Of a stretch of DNA of 64,000 nt, positions 54,639 through 63,201 are shown one piece after another. The position numbers and the translations under genes were made by a program. This DNA is from Fundidesulfovibrio putealis DSM 16056 (lineage in GTDB: Bacteria; Desulfobacterota; Desulfovibrionia; Desulfovibrionales; Desulfovibrionaceae), in assembly GCF_000429325.1 (NCBI RefSeq), contig NZ_KE386885.1, positions 31,090 through 95,089 on the forward strand, read 5' to 3'. The notes beneath the pieces were generated by a model, which had not been told where the DNA came from, made no database searches, and saw only the letters and a list, made by a program, of their open reading frames with translations. Position 1 is the first letter of the stretch; the number at the start of each line of letters is the position of its first letter.

Positions 54639-54745
54639 GGTCTTCAATCCTTCTGTTTGCGAACCGGCAGTTGCCTTCTGAAAATCGATTCAGGGGCGCA
54701 GCGCCGCAGGTTACACGCTCTGTAAAAAAAACTTACAATTTTCTT

Positions 54746-54774
54746 GGATTGTTGACACATGTCGGCCACAATCC
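54746..54774. promoter_or_regulatory. Inverted repeat upstream of the PEP-CTERM gene
   Basis: GGATTGT and ACAATCC separated by 15 bp, containing TTGACA on the plus strand, 108 bp before the minus-strand ATG at 54638. Possible regulator site. Confidence 0.35.
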
Positions 54775-54879
54775 GGTGATTCACACGAACGTCAGGCTTT
54801 GAAAGCAAGTCGTGTACCGAACAACACGTTGTTTTGACGGTCATTCGCATTTTCTTGGCCGAAGAGGCGCTCAGGGGTA

Positions 54880-54969
54880 TCAGGGGGCGCAAAACGGAAA
54901 GGAGGCGAACGCCTGCACAAGGGACGACAAAAGCAGAAGGAGCAGCATAAGGGCGATACGCACAAGCAT
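54880..54969 (-). CDS. Candidate 29-residue hydrophobic micropeptide
   Basis: ATG at 54969 with AAGGGGG 6 nt upstream opens MLVRIALMLLLLLLSSLVQA then FASFPFCAP and a stop. It is a single hydrophobic segment, like a signal peptide or membrane micropeptide. It has no known family. The strong ribosome site is the only support. Confidence 0.35.
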   Translation of the reverse strand: MLVRIALMLLLLLLSSLVQAFASFPFCAP

Positions 54970-55083
54970 CACACACCCCCTTCCAGATAGTGTCGCGGGC
55001 CGCACGCCTCGGCTGGAACGCCCGCCTGCCGGAAACCTCGCCTCAACCTCACAAGACCCCTCAGGTGTAAACATTTCCGCCAG

Positions 55084-55102
55084 ATGTCAAAATTTTTGAC
55101 AT
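55084..55102. promoter_or_regulatory. Perfect 19-bp palindrome
   Basis: ATGTCAAAA, a central T, then TTTTGACAT. It lies between the gmd terminator and the micropeptide and could be an operator or a weak terminator. Confidence 0.4.
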
Positions 55103-55192
55103 TCTTTCAACATTTTCAAGGTGATGAGTGCACCTGCCACCGGATGCTAGCAAATATTGAGCCTGATGGACAATCCGTGGGCCTCGTCCGGC

Positions 55193-55222
55193 ACAAAAAA
55201 AGGCCGGGACAACCCGGCCTTT
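55193..55222 (-). terminator. Rho-independent terminator after gmd
   Basis: AAAGGCCGGG and CCCGGCCTTT flank a 4-nt loop. On the minus strand a run of T follows directly. It lies 27 bp past the gmd stop. Confidence 0.88.
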
Positions 55223-55248
55223 GGTGGAAGCGAGAAGGAAACGCGATC

Positions 55249-56340
55249 TTATTCGTGGAAATTGAAGGTCTTGAAGCCTTCGCTGCGGCACATGTTGTCG
55301 CGCTCGGCGTCGCGCAGGTCGGCCTTGACCATCTCCGAGACCATCTGGTCGAAGGTGATGCGGGGCTTCCAGCCCAGCTTGGTGTGGGCCTTGGTGGGGT
55401 CGCCAAGCAGGGTCTCCACCTCGGTGGGACGGAAGTAGCGCGGGTCCACGGCCACCAGGCACTTGCCGGTTTGGGCGTGGTAGGCCTTCTCGTCTACGCC
55501 CTGTCCCTCGAAACGCAGGGGAATGCCGAGCTCCGCAGCGGCGGCCTCCACGAACTGGCGCACGCTGTACTGCTTGCCCGTGGCGATGACGTAATCATCC
55601 GGGGTGTCCTGCTGGAGCATGAGCCACATCATCTCCACGTAGTCGCGGGCGTGGCCCCAGTCGCGCTTGGCGTCCAGGTTGCCCAGGAACAGGCAGTCCT
55701 GCAGGCCCAGCTTGATGCGCGCCATGGCCCTGGTGATCTTGCGGGTGACGAAGGTCTCGCCGCGCAGGGGGGACTCGTGGTTGAAGAGGATGCCGTTGCA
55801 GGCGTACATGTTGTAGGCCTCGCGGTAGTTCACCGTGATCCAGTAGCCGTAGAGCTTGGCCACGGCGTAGGGGCTGCGTGGGTAGAACGGGGTCTTTTCG
55901 GTCTGGGGGGTCTCCTGCACAAGGCCGAAGAGCTCGGAGGTGGAGGCCTGGTACACGCGGGTCTTTTCAGTCAGCCCCAGGATGCGGATGGCCTCCAGGA
56001 TGCGCAGGGTTCCGAGCGCGTCGCAGTTGGCGGTGTACTCCGGGGTCTCGAAGGACACGGCCACGTGGGACTGGGCGGCCAGGTTGTACAATTCGTCCGG
56101 CTGCACCAGCTGGATCACCCGGATCAGGTTGGTGGAGTCGGTCAGATCGCCGTAGTGCAGGATGAACTTGCGCCCCGTGACGTGGGGGTCCTGGTACAGG
56201 TGGTCGATGCGGTCCGTATTGAACAGCGAGGAGCGGCGCTTGAGGCCGTGGACCTCGTAGCCCTTCTCCAAAAGCATCTCGGCCAGATAGGCCCCGTCCT
56301 GCCCGGTGGTTCCGGTGATGAGGGCGACCTTCTTCTTCAT
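55249..56340 (-). CDS. gmd: GDP-mannose 4,6-dehydratase
   Basis: 363 residues. The NADP-binding start is [14 protein letters not shown], and the catalytic triad sits in STSELFG and [10 protein letters not shown]. Residues [16 protein letters not shown] and [14 protein letters not shown] are diagnostic of Gmd. It makes GDP-4-keto-6-deoxymannose, the precursor of GDP-fucose, GDP-rhamnose and GDP-perosamine. It is the 3' member of a pair of paralogues, starting by ATGA overlap with the preceding gene. Confidence 0.95.
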   Translation of the reverse strand: MKKKVALITGTTGQDGAYLAEMLLEKGYEVHGLKRRSSLFNTDRIDHLYQDPHVTGRKFILHYGDLTDSTNLIRVIQLVQPDELYNLAAQSHVAVSFETPEYTANCDALGTLRILEAIRILGLTEKTRVYQASTSELFGLVQETPQTEKTPFYPRSPYAVAKLYGYWITVNYREAYNMYACNGILFNHESPLRGETFVTRKITRAMARIKLGLQDCLFLGNLDAKRDWGHARDYVEMMWLMLQQDTPDDYVIATGKQYSVRQFVEAAAAELGIPLRFEGQGVDEKAYHAQTGKCLVAVDPRYFRPTEVETLLGDPTKAHTKLGWKPRITFDQMVSEMVKADLRDAERDNMCRSEGFKTFNFHE

Positions 56341-57314
56341 ATGCAGCGCTCCTTGGCGGACAACATCTCCCGTTCGGCCCCGATCATGGCCCGGACCACC
56401 TCCGGCATGGCCATGCTGGCCTGCCAGTCCAGAAGCTCGCGCGCCTTGGAGGGGTCCGTGCGGCTGTAGAGGATGTCCGAGGGCCTGAACAGGCCGGGGT
56501 TGGTGTCCACGTGTTCGGTATGGTCAAGTCCCAGCTCCGCGAAGACCTGGGCCGTAAAATCCTGAAGGGAAAAGCTCTTGCCCGTGGCGATGACGAAATC
56601 GCCCGGATCGTCCTGCTGGAGCATGCGCCACATGGCGTCCACGTACTCCTCGGCCCAGCCCCAGTCGCGCACCACGTTGGTGGACCCGAGCGAGAGGCGC
56701 TCGCCGGACCCCGCCGCGATGCGGCACGCCGTGGACACGATCTTGCGGGTGACGAAGCGGGCCGGACGCAAGGGCGACTCGTGGTTGGAGAGGATGCCCG
56801 AGCAGGCGTACAGGCCGTAGGCTTCGCGGTAGTTGGACACGGCCCAGCAGGCGGCGGCCTTGGCCACGGCGTAGGGGCTGCGCGGCCTGAAGGGGGTCTC
56901 CTCGCTGGCAGGCTCGGGGGCGTTGCCGAAGCATTCCGTGGAGCAGGCGTTGTAGAGGCGCACGGGCTTGCCCAGAAGGCGCAGCAGCTCAAGGATGTTT
57001 ATGGTGGCCACGGCCACGGACTCGAACGTCTCCAGGGGCTGCTCGAAGGAGAGGCCCACGGAGCTCTGCCCGGCCAGATTGTAGATTTCCTGCGGCTCCA
57101 CCTTCTCGATCACCTGCCAGAGGCCGCGAAAATCCGTCAGCGACGCCGAATGCAGGCTCACCATGTCGGCCACGCCGAGGGCGGCGAGGCTTCCGAGGTT
57201 GGCCATCTGGGCGTCGCGCGAGGTTCCGGCCACGGCGTAGCCCTTCTCCAGCAGCAGCCTGGTGAGGTACGCGCCGTCTTGGCCGGTTATGCCGAGTATC
57301 AGGGCGGATTTCAT
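56337..57314 (-). CDS. Gmd-like paralogue, probable GDP-mannose/GDP-sugar SDR enzyme
   Basis: 325 residues. The fold is the same extended [16 protein letters not shown], catalytic STECFG with [11 protein letters not shown], and [14 protein letters not shown]. It is clearly a paralogue of the downstream Gmd, but shorter, lacking about 40 residues found in the main enzyme, including much of the loop after the Rossmann start. It could be a second dehydratase or a 4-reductase such as RmdB, which belongs to the same superfamily. GGAAC precedes the ATG at 57314. It overlaps gmd as ATGA. Confidence 0.82.
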   Translation of the reverse strand: MKSALILGITGQDGAYLTRLLLEKGYAVAGTSRDAQMANLGSLAALGVADMVSLHSASLTDFRGLWQVIEKVEPQEIYNLAGQSSVGLSFEQPLETFESVAVATINILELLRLLGKPVRLYNACSTECFGNAPEPASEETPFRPRSPYAVAKAAACWAVSNYREAYGLYACSGILSNHESPLRPARFVTRKIVSTACRIAAGSGERLSLGSTNVVRDWGWAEEYVDAMWRMLQQDDPGDFVIATGKSFSLQDFTAQVFAELGLDHTEHVDTNPGLFRPSDILYSRTDPSKARELLDWQASMAMPEVVRAMIGAEREMLSAKERCI

Positions 57315-57412
57315 GGGTGTTCCGGGATCGTATTCGTAAGCGGCCTTACATGTTCCAAAGCCTCGCCCCTGTCAATGCGCGTCACATTTCTCCCAAGTGC
57401 GGGTACGTGCAC

Positions 57413-57440
57413 GTGCATGTGCAAAAGGCTGCACATGCAC
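57413..57440. promoter_or_regulatory. Perfect inverted repeat, candidate upstream activator site
   Basis: GTGCATGTGC, 8 bp, then GCACATGCAC: exact 10-bp arms. The centre lies about 95 bp upstream of the predicted sigma-54 transcription start. Enhancer sites of NtrC-type activators commonly sit at 80-150 bp, and the likely activator gene is the ZraR-like one at 61813. Confidence 0.65.
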
Positions 57441-57495
57441 ATTGCAATTGGCACACGCCACACAACAACATACTTATTTTATTCATAAAAACTAT

Positions 57496-57511
57496 TGGCA
57501 CGGATGCTGCT
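57496..57511 (+). promoter_or_regulatory. Sigma-54 promoter
   Basis: TGGCACG-GATG-CTGCT matches the -24/-12 consensus TGGCACG-N4-TTGCW at all but one of the core positions, with exact GG-to-GC spacing of 12. Transcription would start near 57521, 32 bp before the ATG of the small exported protein. Confidence 0.75.
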
Positions 57512-57552
57512 TAATGTCGGCAAAGAGCAGCCACGCGCTGCACGGAGGCACC

Positions 57553-57846
57553 ATGAAACAGTTCACTCTCATTCTGCTGATGCTGGGCGTAGCCCTGGCA
57601 GGCATGGTTTCCATGGCCGAAGCGCGCGGCATGGGTCGCGGCGGCAACGCCAACTGCCCGGCCTGGAGCAACGCATCGTACACGCCTGGCGTGAACGCCG
57701 GAAACGGCATGCCCATGATGCGCGGAGCCGGGTACGGACACGGGTATGCCCAAGGCGCTGGCCACGGATACGGATACGGATGGATGCGCGGCGCGACCGC
57801 CCCGACCCAGGCCGTCCCCGCAGTACCTGCTCAGTCTCAGCAGTAA
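57553..57846 (+). CDS. Small exported Gly/His/Met-rich protein
   Basis: 97 residues. A signal peptide ends around AEA (about 25). The mature protein is low-complexity and rich in Gly, Tyr, His and Met: GYGHGYAQGAGHGYGYGWMR and MPMMRG. Such residues could bind metal, but this is inference. GGAGG precedes the ATG at 57553. It is the first gene after the sigma-54 promoter and lies 40 bp upstream of the ZraP-like gene, so the two are likely co-transcribed. Confidence 0.75.
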   Translation: MKQFTLILLMLGVALAGMVSMAEARGMGRGGNANCPAWSNASYTPGVNAGNGMPMMRGAGYGHGYAQGAGHGYGYGWMRGATAPTQAVPAVPAQSQQ

Positions 57847-57886
57847 CACATAGAAACGACCCTCATTCCATTCAGGAGAACCGCTC

Positions 57887-58345
57887 ATGAAATCCCGTCT
57901 GATGATCCTGTCCGTCGCCCTGGTGGCCATGCTGGCCGCCGCCTCCCTGGCCATGGCCAACCCCTACGGGCGCGGCCCCGGCGCGTGGATGCCCGACATC
58001 CCGCAGGAGAAGCAGGAGCAGGTGGCGAAGCTGTACCGCGAAGGCCGCCAGACCCTCTACGAGCTTGAGGCCCGCAAATGGGCCAAGCAGGCCGAGCTGA
58101 ACGCCATCCTGGCCGCGCCCAAGCCCGACAGCTCCAAGATCGAGGCCCTGGCCAAGGAGATCGGCACCCTGAGCTCCATGGTGTACCAGGAGCGCGTGGC
58201 CCTGCAGCAGCGCATCTTCAAGGAGACCGGCGTCAACCTGCCCCTGGCGGGTGGTCCCGGCTTCGGCCCCGGCGGTTGCCCCATGATGGGCGGCCAGGGC
58301 GTCGGCCCCAAGGGCGGCAACGCCCAGGCCCCCTGCTGCCAGTAA
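57887..58345 (+). CDS. zraP: ZraP/CpxP-like periplasmic protein
   Basis: 152 residues. A signal peptide ends ASLAMA, then a helical core (IPQEKQEQVAKLYREGRQTL, AKWAKQAELNAIL, SSMVYQERVALQQRIFKETG) fits the LTXXQ/ZraP-CpxP periplasmic sensor-chaperone fold. The C-terminus is Gly-rich with two Cys pairs in GGCPM and CCQ that might bind metal. In E. coli ZraP is the zinc-binding repressor-chaperone of ZraSR. AGGAG is 6 nt before the ATG. Its sigma-54 promoter and the ZraSR-like genes downstream support the assignment. Confidence 0.85.
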   Translation: MKSRLMILSVALVAMLAAASLAMANPYGRGPGAWMPDIPQEKQEQVAKLYREGRQTLYELEARKWAKQAELNAILAAPKPDSSKIEALAKEIGTLSSMVYQERVALQQRIFKETGVNLPLAGGPGFGPGGCPMMGGQGVGPKGGNAQAPCCQ

Positions 58346-58396
58346 CCCCTGAAACCACAACGTTCATAGTTCCATAGCCTCTACCTCCTCACCTCA

Positions 58397-58430
58397 GGAA
58401 CCCCGCCCCCACCGGCGGGGTTCCGCCATT
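58397..58430 (+). terminator. Rho-independent terminator after the zraP-like gene
   Basis: GGAACCCCGCC and GGCGGGGTTCC flank a 6-nt loop, followed by CCATTTTC, 51 bp past the stop. It separates the zraP-like transcript from the downstream genes, at least partly. Confidence 0.75.
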
Positions 58431-58608
58431 TTCAGGCGCATTGCCTTGCTTGCGCATGCGGTGATAATAGAAGAGGAAGACGGGCCGGGGCGCTGCCCCG
58501 TGCCGTGCAGAGGCGCGTGATTCACGCGTGAGCGCCAAGGTGCCTTTCGGACGCCGGACGCTTGCGGGGGGACGAGCGCCTCCACCTTGCCTTCTTCAGG
58601 AGCAAACG

Positions 58609-59880
58609 ATGCTGCGCCGTATTTTCTGGTTGTTGTTCGCCTTCTCCCTGGCCGGGATGGCGGCCTCCTCCCTGGCCCTGTTCGCCGGGCCGTCCACCGA
58701 GGTGGCCTTGTGGTCGGACTGGAGCTTTCTTGGACTGTCGCGCCCCCGCTGGGAGGCCCTGCACTACGGCATGGGCCTTCTGCTGACACTCTCCGGGCTG
58801 ATCAGCCTGTTCACGGGCGCGTCCCGGATGATGGCCCTGCCCACGGGCGACGCCGAGGACCGCTACGGCGCGCAGACCGCCAAGGCCTGGCTGACCGCCA
58901 TCGTCATTTTCGTGGTGCTCCTGCTGGCAAGCGTGCTCATGCTGCCGCCGGGCGGAACCCTGGTGCACATGGCCTCCGGGCTCAAGTCCTGGCACGCCAA
59001 GAGCTTCGGCGAACCGCCGCTGGCGGGCGCGGCGTCCATGACCCCCACGGAGCTGGCCAAGCGCCTGAGCCTGGACCCGGCCAAGGCGCTGACCAATCTG
59101 GCGGCCCACAACGTGAAGCTGTCCTCCCCCGACGCCACCATCACCGAGATCGCCCGGCAGAATGGGCTGGCCCCGGCAGCCGTGTACGAGACCCTGCGCG
59201 GCGGCAAGGACCCCAGGCTCCCGGCCGCCCCAGCCGCTCCAGTTGCTGAAGCCCCCAAGCCCCAGGCCGCGCCCGCGCCGCCCCAGCTCCCCGCCGACCC
59301 GCCGCCGGGCCTGGGCAGGCTGAAGCTGGCCGACGTGTGCGAGCAGTACGGGCTGAATCTCAATGGCGCGGTGGACAAGCTGGCCAAGTCCGGCATCAAG
59401 GCCTCCGGAGACATGACGCTGCGCCAGATCGCGCAATCGAACCTGATGCTGCCCATCGAGGTGTACGACGCGTTGCGCGGCGCACCGGCCCAGACCCAGG
59501 CTCCGGTCTCTGCGCCTGCGGCTCCCGCGCCTGTTCCTGCCCCCCCCGTCCCGGCGACCCCGGCCCTTCCGGCGACGCCTCCGGTCGTCGAGCAGCCTCA
59601 GCCGGGCACGGCTCCCGGCGCGCCTGCGCCAGTCCCCGGACAGGTGACGCAACCCGGCACGCCCCAGGCTCCTGCGCCCGCCGCGCCAATCGTGGCTCCC
59701 GAGGGCCTCGAACGCATGACCCTGGCCGCCTTCTGCCGCGACCACACCATCGACACGGCCCAGGCCCTGGCCAAGCTCAAGGCCAAGGGCATCGTGGCCT
59801 TCTCGGACATGACCTTCCGGGAACTGGCCGTGGAGAACAACCTCACCGCGCAGCAGGTCATGGACCTCATCGTCAAGTAA
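58609..59880 (+). CDS. DUF4405-like membrane protein with three tandem helical modules
   Basis: 423 residues. Residues 1-110 hold three or so membrane helices, with the histidine segment ALHYGMGLLLTLSG, like DUF4405 proteins. Three copies of a ~55-residue module follow at about 145-198, 238-293 and 367-422: LTEIARQNGLAPAAVYETLR, LRQIAQSNLMLPIEVYDAL, FRELAVENNLTAQQVMDLIV. They are separated by Pro/Ala-rich linkers of 40-75 residues. The modules likely sit in the periplasm. AGGAG lies before the ATG at 58609. The gene lies between the zraP-like gene and the kinase on the same strand. I know of no function for this protein. Confidence 0.75.
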   Translation: MLRRIFWLLFAFSLAGMAASSLALFAGPSTEVALWSDWSFLGLSRPRWEALHYGMGLLLTLSGLISLFTGASRMMALPTGDAEDRYGAQTAKAWLTAIVIFVVLLLASVLMLPPGGTLVHMASGLKSWHAKSFGEPPLAGAASMTPTELAKRLSLDPAKALTNLAAHNVKLSSPDATITEIARQNGLAPAAVYETLRGGKDPRLPAAPAAPVAEAPKPQAAPAPPQLPADPPPGLGRLKLADVCEQYGLNLNGAVDKLAKSGIKASGDMTLRQIAQSNLMLPIEVYDALRGAPAQTQAPVSAPAAPAPVPAPPVPATPALPATPPVVEQPQPGTAPGAPAPVPGQVTQPGTPQAPAPAAPIVAPEGLERMTLAAFCRDHTIDTAQALAKLKAKGIVAFSDMTFRELAVENNLTAQQVMDLIVK

Positions 59881-59956
59881 CTCCAGCAAGGCAGCGGCGT
59901 CCGGCCTCGCAGCCGGTCGCCGCGCCCTGCGCATAACCAAGGCTCACGCGAACAGC

Positions 59957-61816
59957 ATGGACATCTCCACCCCGCGCACATCCCGGAGCCTTCTGGCCCT
60001 GGCCGCCCTGGCCCTGGTGCTCCTGGGCGCGGCCCTGTCCGCCGTCACCTGGCGCAATCTCGTGGATCAGCGCAGGCTGATCGACCAGCACGTTCTCTTC
60101 GCGTCCCGCACCATCCTGCGCGGCGTGGAGTCCAACCTCATGCGGATCATGCCCATGCTTGGCCGCATGCAGCCCGAGGTGGCCCGCGAACGCCTGGAGG
60201 AAGTCTTCCGGGAGATCGCCGATACGGGCGACCTGATCTTCCTGGGCGTGTACGACGCGCAAGGACGCCTGGTTCTCTCCTCCGCCCCCAAGGAAGCCAA
60301 GGACATGCTGGACGCCCCACTGGACCAGCTGGCGCTCTCCGACCTGGCCGTCACCGGCGAATGGTTCGGCACGCTGCCCATGGGCGGCACCACCATACTT
60401 GGCTACGCTGCGCTCATGCGCCCCGGCATGGCCCAGTTCTGCCCCTGCGACGCCACGCCGGAGCAAGGGGAGCAAGGCGAATCCGGGCAGCCACAAACGC
60501 CGCCCGCTCCCCCCCTGGCCGAGCCGCCCGCGCGCCAAGCCCAGCCCGAAAGGTCCGACCGGCCCGGCATGCCCGGCCGCGGCCACCGGGGGCCGCCCTC
60601 CCGGCAGGCTCCCGCCGTCCATGCCCCCACCTTGTACTTCCTGGTGGGCATGGACCTGGAACAGCACTACGCCCAGTACACCAACTTCCGTAACGCCGCC
60701 CTCATGCAGACCGGCTTCGTGCTGGGCACTGCGGCGCTGCTCTGGGTGACGCTTTTGGCCTACCTGCGCCGCCGCGAGCAGGGCCGAAGGCTCACGCGCC
60801 TGGAGAGCTTCCACTCCAAGCTCCTGGACGCGCTGCCCGAGGGGTTGCTCACCGTGGACGCTGCCGGGATGGTCTCCGCCGTGAACCCGGCGGCCAAGGC
60901 CATTCTGGGGGTCGGGGGAGCCGGGGGCGTCGAGGGGGCCGGGCTGGTGGGCCGGCCCGCGTCGGAGCTGCCCCTGGGGCAGAACCTCTCCGACGGGTCC
61001 GACGGGCGCGATCCCGAGGCCTTCTCCTGGCAGCAGGTGGAGCACGGCGGGCGCTGTCTGGAGACCCTGGCCGTCCCCCTGGACGGAGAGACCATGATCC
61101 TGGTGCGCGACCGTACCAAGCTGCGCTCCCTGGAGCACGACCTGGAGCAGACGCGCCATCTGGCCGCCGTGGGACGCCTCGCCGCAGGCGTGGCCCACGA
61201 GATTCGAAACCCCCTGAGCGCCCTGCGCGGGTTCGCCCAGTTCTTCGCGGCCAAGCTCAAGGGCAAGGACCCCGAGCAGTCCTACGCCGAGACCATGGTG
61301 CAGGAGGCCGACCGCCTGGGCCGGGTGGTCACGGACCTCCTCTATCTGGCGCGTCCCAGGCCCATGGAGCCGCAGGCCGTGGACCTCGCCACCCTGGCGG
61401 GCGAACTCTCGCGCCTGTTGCGCTTCGACATGGAGCGCGCCAAGGCCAGCCTGGATCTGAACCTCCAATCTCCCTCGGTCCTGGCCGACGCCGACGGCCT
61501 CAAGCAGGCGCTCATCAACCTGATCCTCAACTCGCTGGCCGCACTGCCCGAGGACGGGGGCGTGATCACGCTCTCCAGTTTCGAGCATGACGGCAGCATA
61601 AGCGTCAGCCTGTCCGACACAGGGCGCGGCATGAGCGAGGAAGAGCGCGCCCGCGCCCTGGAGCCGTTCTTCACCACGCGCAAGGAAGGCTCGGGCCTGG
61701 GGCTGGCCATCGTGCACAAGATCATCCGCGACCACCGGGGCGAGCTGGACATCGCAAGCACCCCCGGACGCGGCACCACCGTGACTCTCCGCTTCTCAGG
61801 AGCAGCGCCCCGATGA
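59957..61816 (+). CDS. zraS: ZraS-like membrane sensor histidine kinase
   Basis: 619 residues. Membrane helices at about 12-33 and 252-270 flank a large periplasmic domain. Inside it, about 150-230 is a Pro/Gly/Arg/His-rich insert (PGMPGRGHRGPPSRQAPAVH) with a CPC motif near 157. A PAS domain (about 285-380) leads to HisKA with GVAHEIRNPLSALRGFAQ (His near 413). HATPase_c has NLILNSLAALPEDGG, DTGRGMSEEE and GSGLGLAIVHKI. It resembles ZraS/HydH and would respond to periplasmic metal or stress. The regulator begins at the ATGA overlap. Confidence 0.87.
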   Translation: MDISTPRTSRSLLALAALALVLLGAALSAVTWRNLVDQRRLIDQHVLFASRTILRGVESNLMRIMPMLGRMQPEVARERLEEVFREIADTGDLIFLGVYDAQGRLVLSSAPKEAKDMLDAPLDQLALSDLAVTGEWFGTLPMGGTTILGYAALMRPGMAQFCPCDATPEQGEQGESGQPQTPPAPPLAEPPARQAQPERSDRPGMPGRGHRGPPSRQAPAVHAPTLYFLVGMDLEQHYAQYTNFRNAALMQTGFVLGTAALLWVTLLAYLRRREQGRRLTRLESFHSKLLDALPEGLLTVDAAGMVSAVNPAAKAILGVGGAGGVEGAGLVGRPASELPLGQNLSDGSDGRDPEAFSWQQVEHGGRCLETLAVPLDGETMILVRDRTKLRSLEHDLEQTRHLAAVGRLAAGVAHEIRNPLSALRGFAQFFAAKLKGKDPEQSYAETMVQEADRLGRVVTDLLYLARPRPMEPQAVDLATLAGELSRLLRFDMERAKASLDLNLQSPSVLADADGLKQALINLILNSLAALPEDGGVITLSSFEHDGSISVSLSDTGRGMSEEERARALEPFFTTRKEGSGLGLAIVHKIIRDHRGELDIASTPGRGTTVTLRFSGAAPR

Positions 61817-63201
61817 CGCAGAAACTTTTGGTGATCGACGACGAGCCCGGCCATCGCCTGATGGTGCGGGCGGTCATGGAGGACGCGGGCTGGCGCGTTG
61901 CCGAGGCCGGTTCCGCCGAGGACGGCCTGCGCCAGCTGCGCGCCTGCACCCAGCCGGACTGTCCTTCCGTGATCCTCCTGGACATGAGAATGCCCGGCAT
62001 GGACGGCATGCAGGCCCTGGCCGCCATCCACGAGCTGTACCCCGGCCTGCCCGTGGTGCTGCTCACCGCATACGGCACGGTCGGTTCCGCCGTGGAGGCC
62101 ATGAAGCGCGGAGCCTTCGACTACCTCACCAAGCCCTCGGACAATGAGGAGCTCAAGGCCGTGCTGCACCGGGCCAGCGAATTCGGACGCCTTGTCTCAG
62201 AGAACCGCGAGCTGCGCCGCAAGGTCGGCCAGTCGGACGCCTCCTCCCGCATGATCGGCAAGAGCCGCGCCATGCGCCAGGTGCGTGAACTGGCCGAGCA
62301 GGTCGGCCCCGCCGAGGCCACCGTGCTCATCCTGGGCGAATCCGGCACCGGCAAGGAGCTGGTGGCCGAACTCGTACACGCGGTCAGCCCCCGGCGCGAC
62401 CATCCGCTCATCAAGGTCAACTGCGCGGCCCTGCCCGGAGACCTCCTCGAAAGCGAGCTTTTCGGCTACGTCAAGGGAGCCTTCACCGGGGCCATCAAGG
62501 ACAAGCCCGGGCGCTTCCAGCTGGCCCACGGCGGCACGCTCTTCCTGGACGAAGTGGGCGAGCTGCCCATAGGCCTCCAGGCCAAGCTGCTGCGCGCCCT
62601 GCAGGAGCGCATCGTGGAGCCGCTCGGGTCGGTCAAGCCCGTGGTCACCGACGTGCGCATCCTGGCCGCCACCAACCGCGACCTGCGCGCCGAAGTCGCC
62701 AAGGGGACCTTCCGCGAAGACCTCTACTTCCGCCTCGCGGTGCTGGAGATCGCCATCCCGCCGCTGCGCGAGCGCCTGGACGACCTACCCGAACTCACCG
62801 CGCATCTGCTGGACAAGCTTGGCACGCGCAACAAAAAGACCGTGCGCGCCGTGAGCCCCGCCTTCCTGGACGTGCTCTCGCGCTACCCCTGGCCCGGCAA
62901 CGTGCGCGAGCTGGAGAACGTGCTGGAGCGCGCCGTGATTCTGGCCCGCTCCGACACCCTCACTCCCGATCTCCTTCCCCCGCATCTGTGCACGCCAGAC
63001 AACGCCGCCTGCCGCATCGTCCCGGATTCCACGCCTGCCAACGGAGCCTCCCCCGCCAGCTTCGAGGAAGCCGAACGCCAGACCATCCTGGCCGCCCTGG
63101 ACGCCAACGAGGGACACCGCGAACGCACCGCCGACGCGCTGGGCATCAGCCGCCGCACGCTGCAATACAAGCTCAAGCGCTTCGGGCTGGCCAAACGATG
63201 A
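61813..63201 (+). CDS. zraR: ZraR/NtrC-type sigma-54 response regulator
   Basis: 462 residues. The receiver (1-125) has IDDEPGH and phospho-Asp in [11 protein letters not shown] (about 56). The AAA+ domain (about 145-385) has Walker [11 protein letters not shown] near 174, the sigma-54 contact GAFTGA near 223 and Walker [11 protein letters not shown]. The C-terminal Fis-type HTH is [22 protein letters not shown] (split at 20 residues: [20 protein letters not shown]). It activates sigma-54 promoters, probably the one at 57496. It overlaps the kinase stop and the HPt start, both through ATGA. Confidence 0.93.
   Translation: MTQKLLVIDDEPGHRLMVRAVMEDAGWRVAEAGSAEDGLRQLRACTQPDCPSVILLDMRMPGMDGMQALAAIHELYPGLPVVLLTAYGTVGSAVEAMKRGAFDYLTKPSDNEELKAVLHRASEFGRLVSENRELRRKVGQSDASSRMIGKSRAMRQVRELAEQVGPAEATVLILGESGTGKELVAELVHAVSPRRDHPLIKVNCAALPGDLLESELFGYVKGAFTGAIKDKPGRFQLAHGGTLFLDEVGELPIGLQAKLLRALQERIVEPLGSVKPVVTDVRILAATNRDLRAEVAKGTFREDLYFRLAVLEIAIPPLRERLDDLPELTAHLLDKLGTRNKKTVRAVSPAFLDVLSRYPWPGNVRELENVLERAVILARSDTLTPDLLPPHLCTPDNAACRIVPDSTPANGASPASFEEAERQTILAALDANEGHRERTADALGISRRTLQYKLKRFGLAKR

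Larger units (their letters stand above)
54639..55248. other. AT-rich non-coding region between PEP-CTERM and gmd genes
   Basis: 610 bases, more AT-rich than the surroundings. It contains a 29-codon ORF (54880-54969), an inverted repeat at 54746-54774, a perfect palindrome at 55084-55102, and the gmd terminator at 55193-55222. No longer ORF has a convincing start or family match. Confidence 0.6.
57315..57552. other. Intergenic control region before the Zra-like operon
   Basis: 238 bases without a gene; contains the inverted repeat and sigma-54 promoter described separately. Confidence 0.7.

Noticed and set aside
54644..54976. 110-codon ORF on the minus strand in the AT-rich region
   Set aside because: No family, no ribosome site, overlaps the micropeptide start and palindrome; composition is like random open frame.
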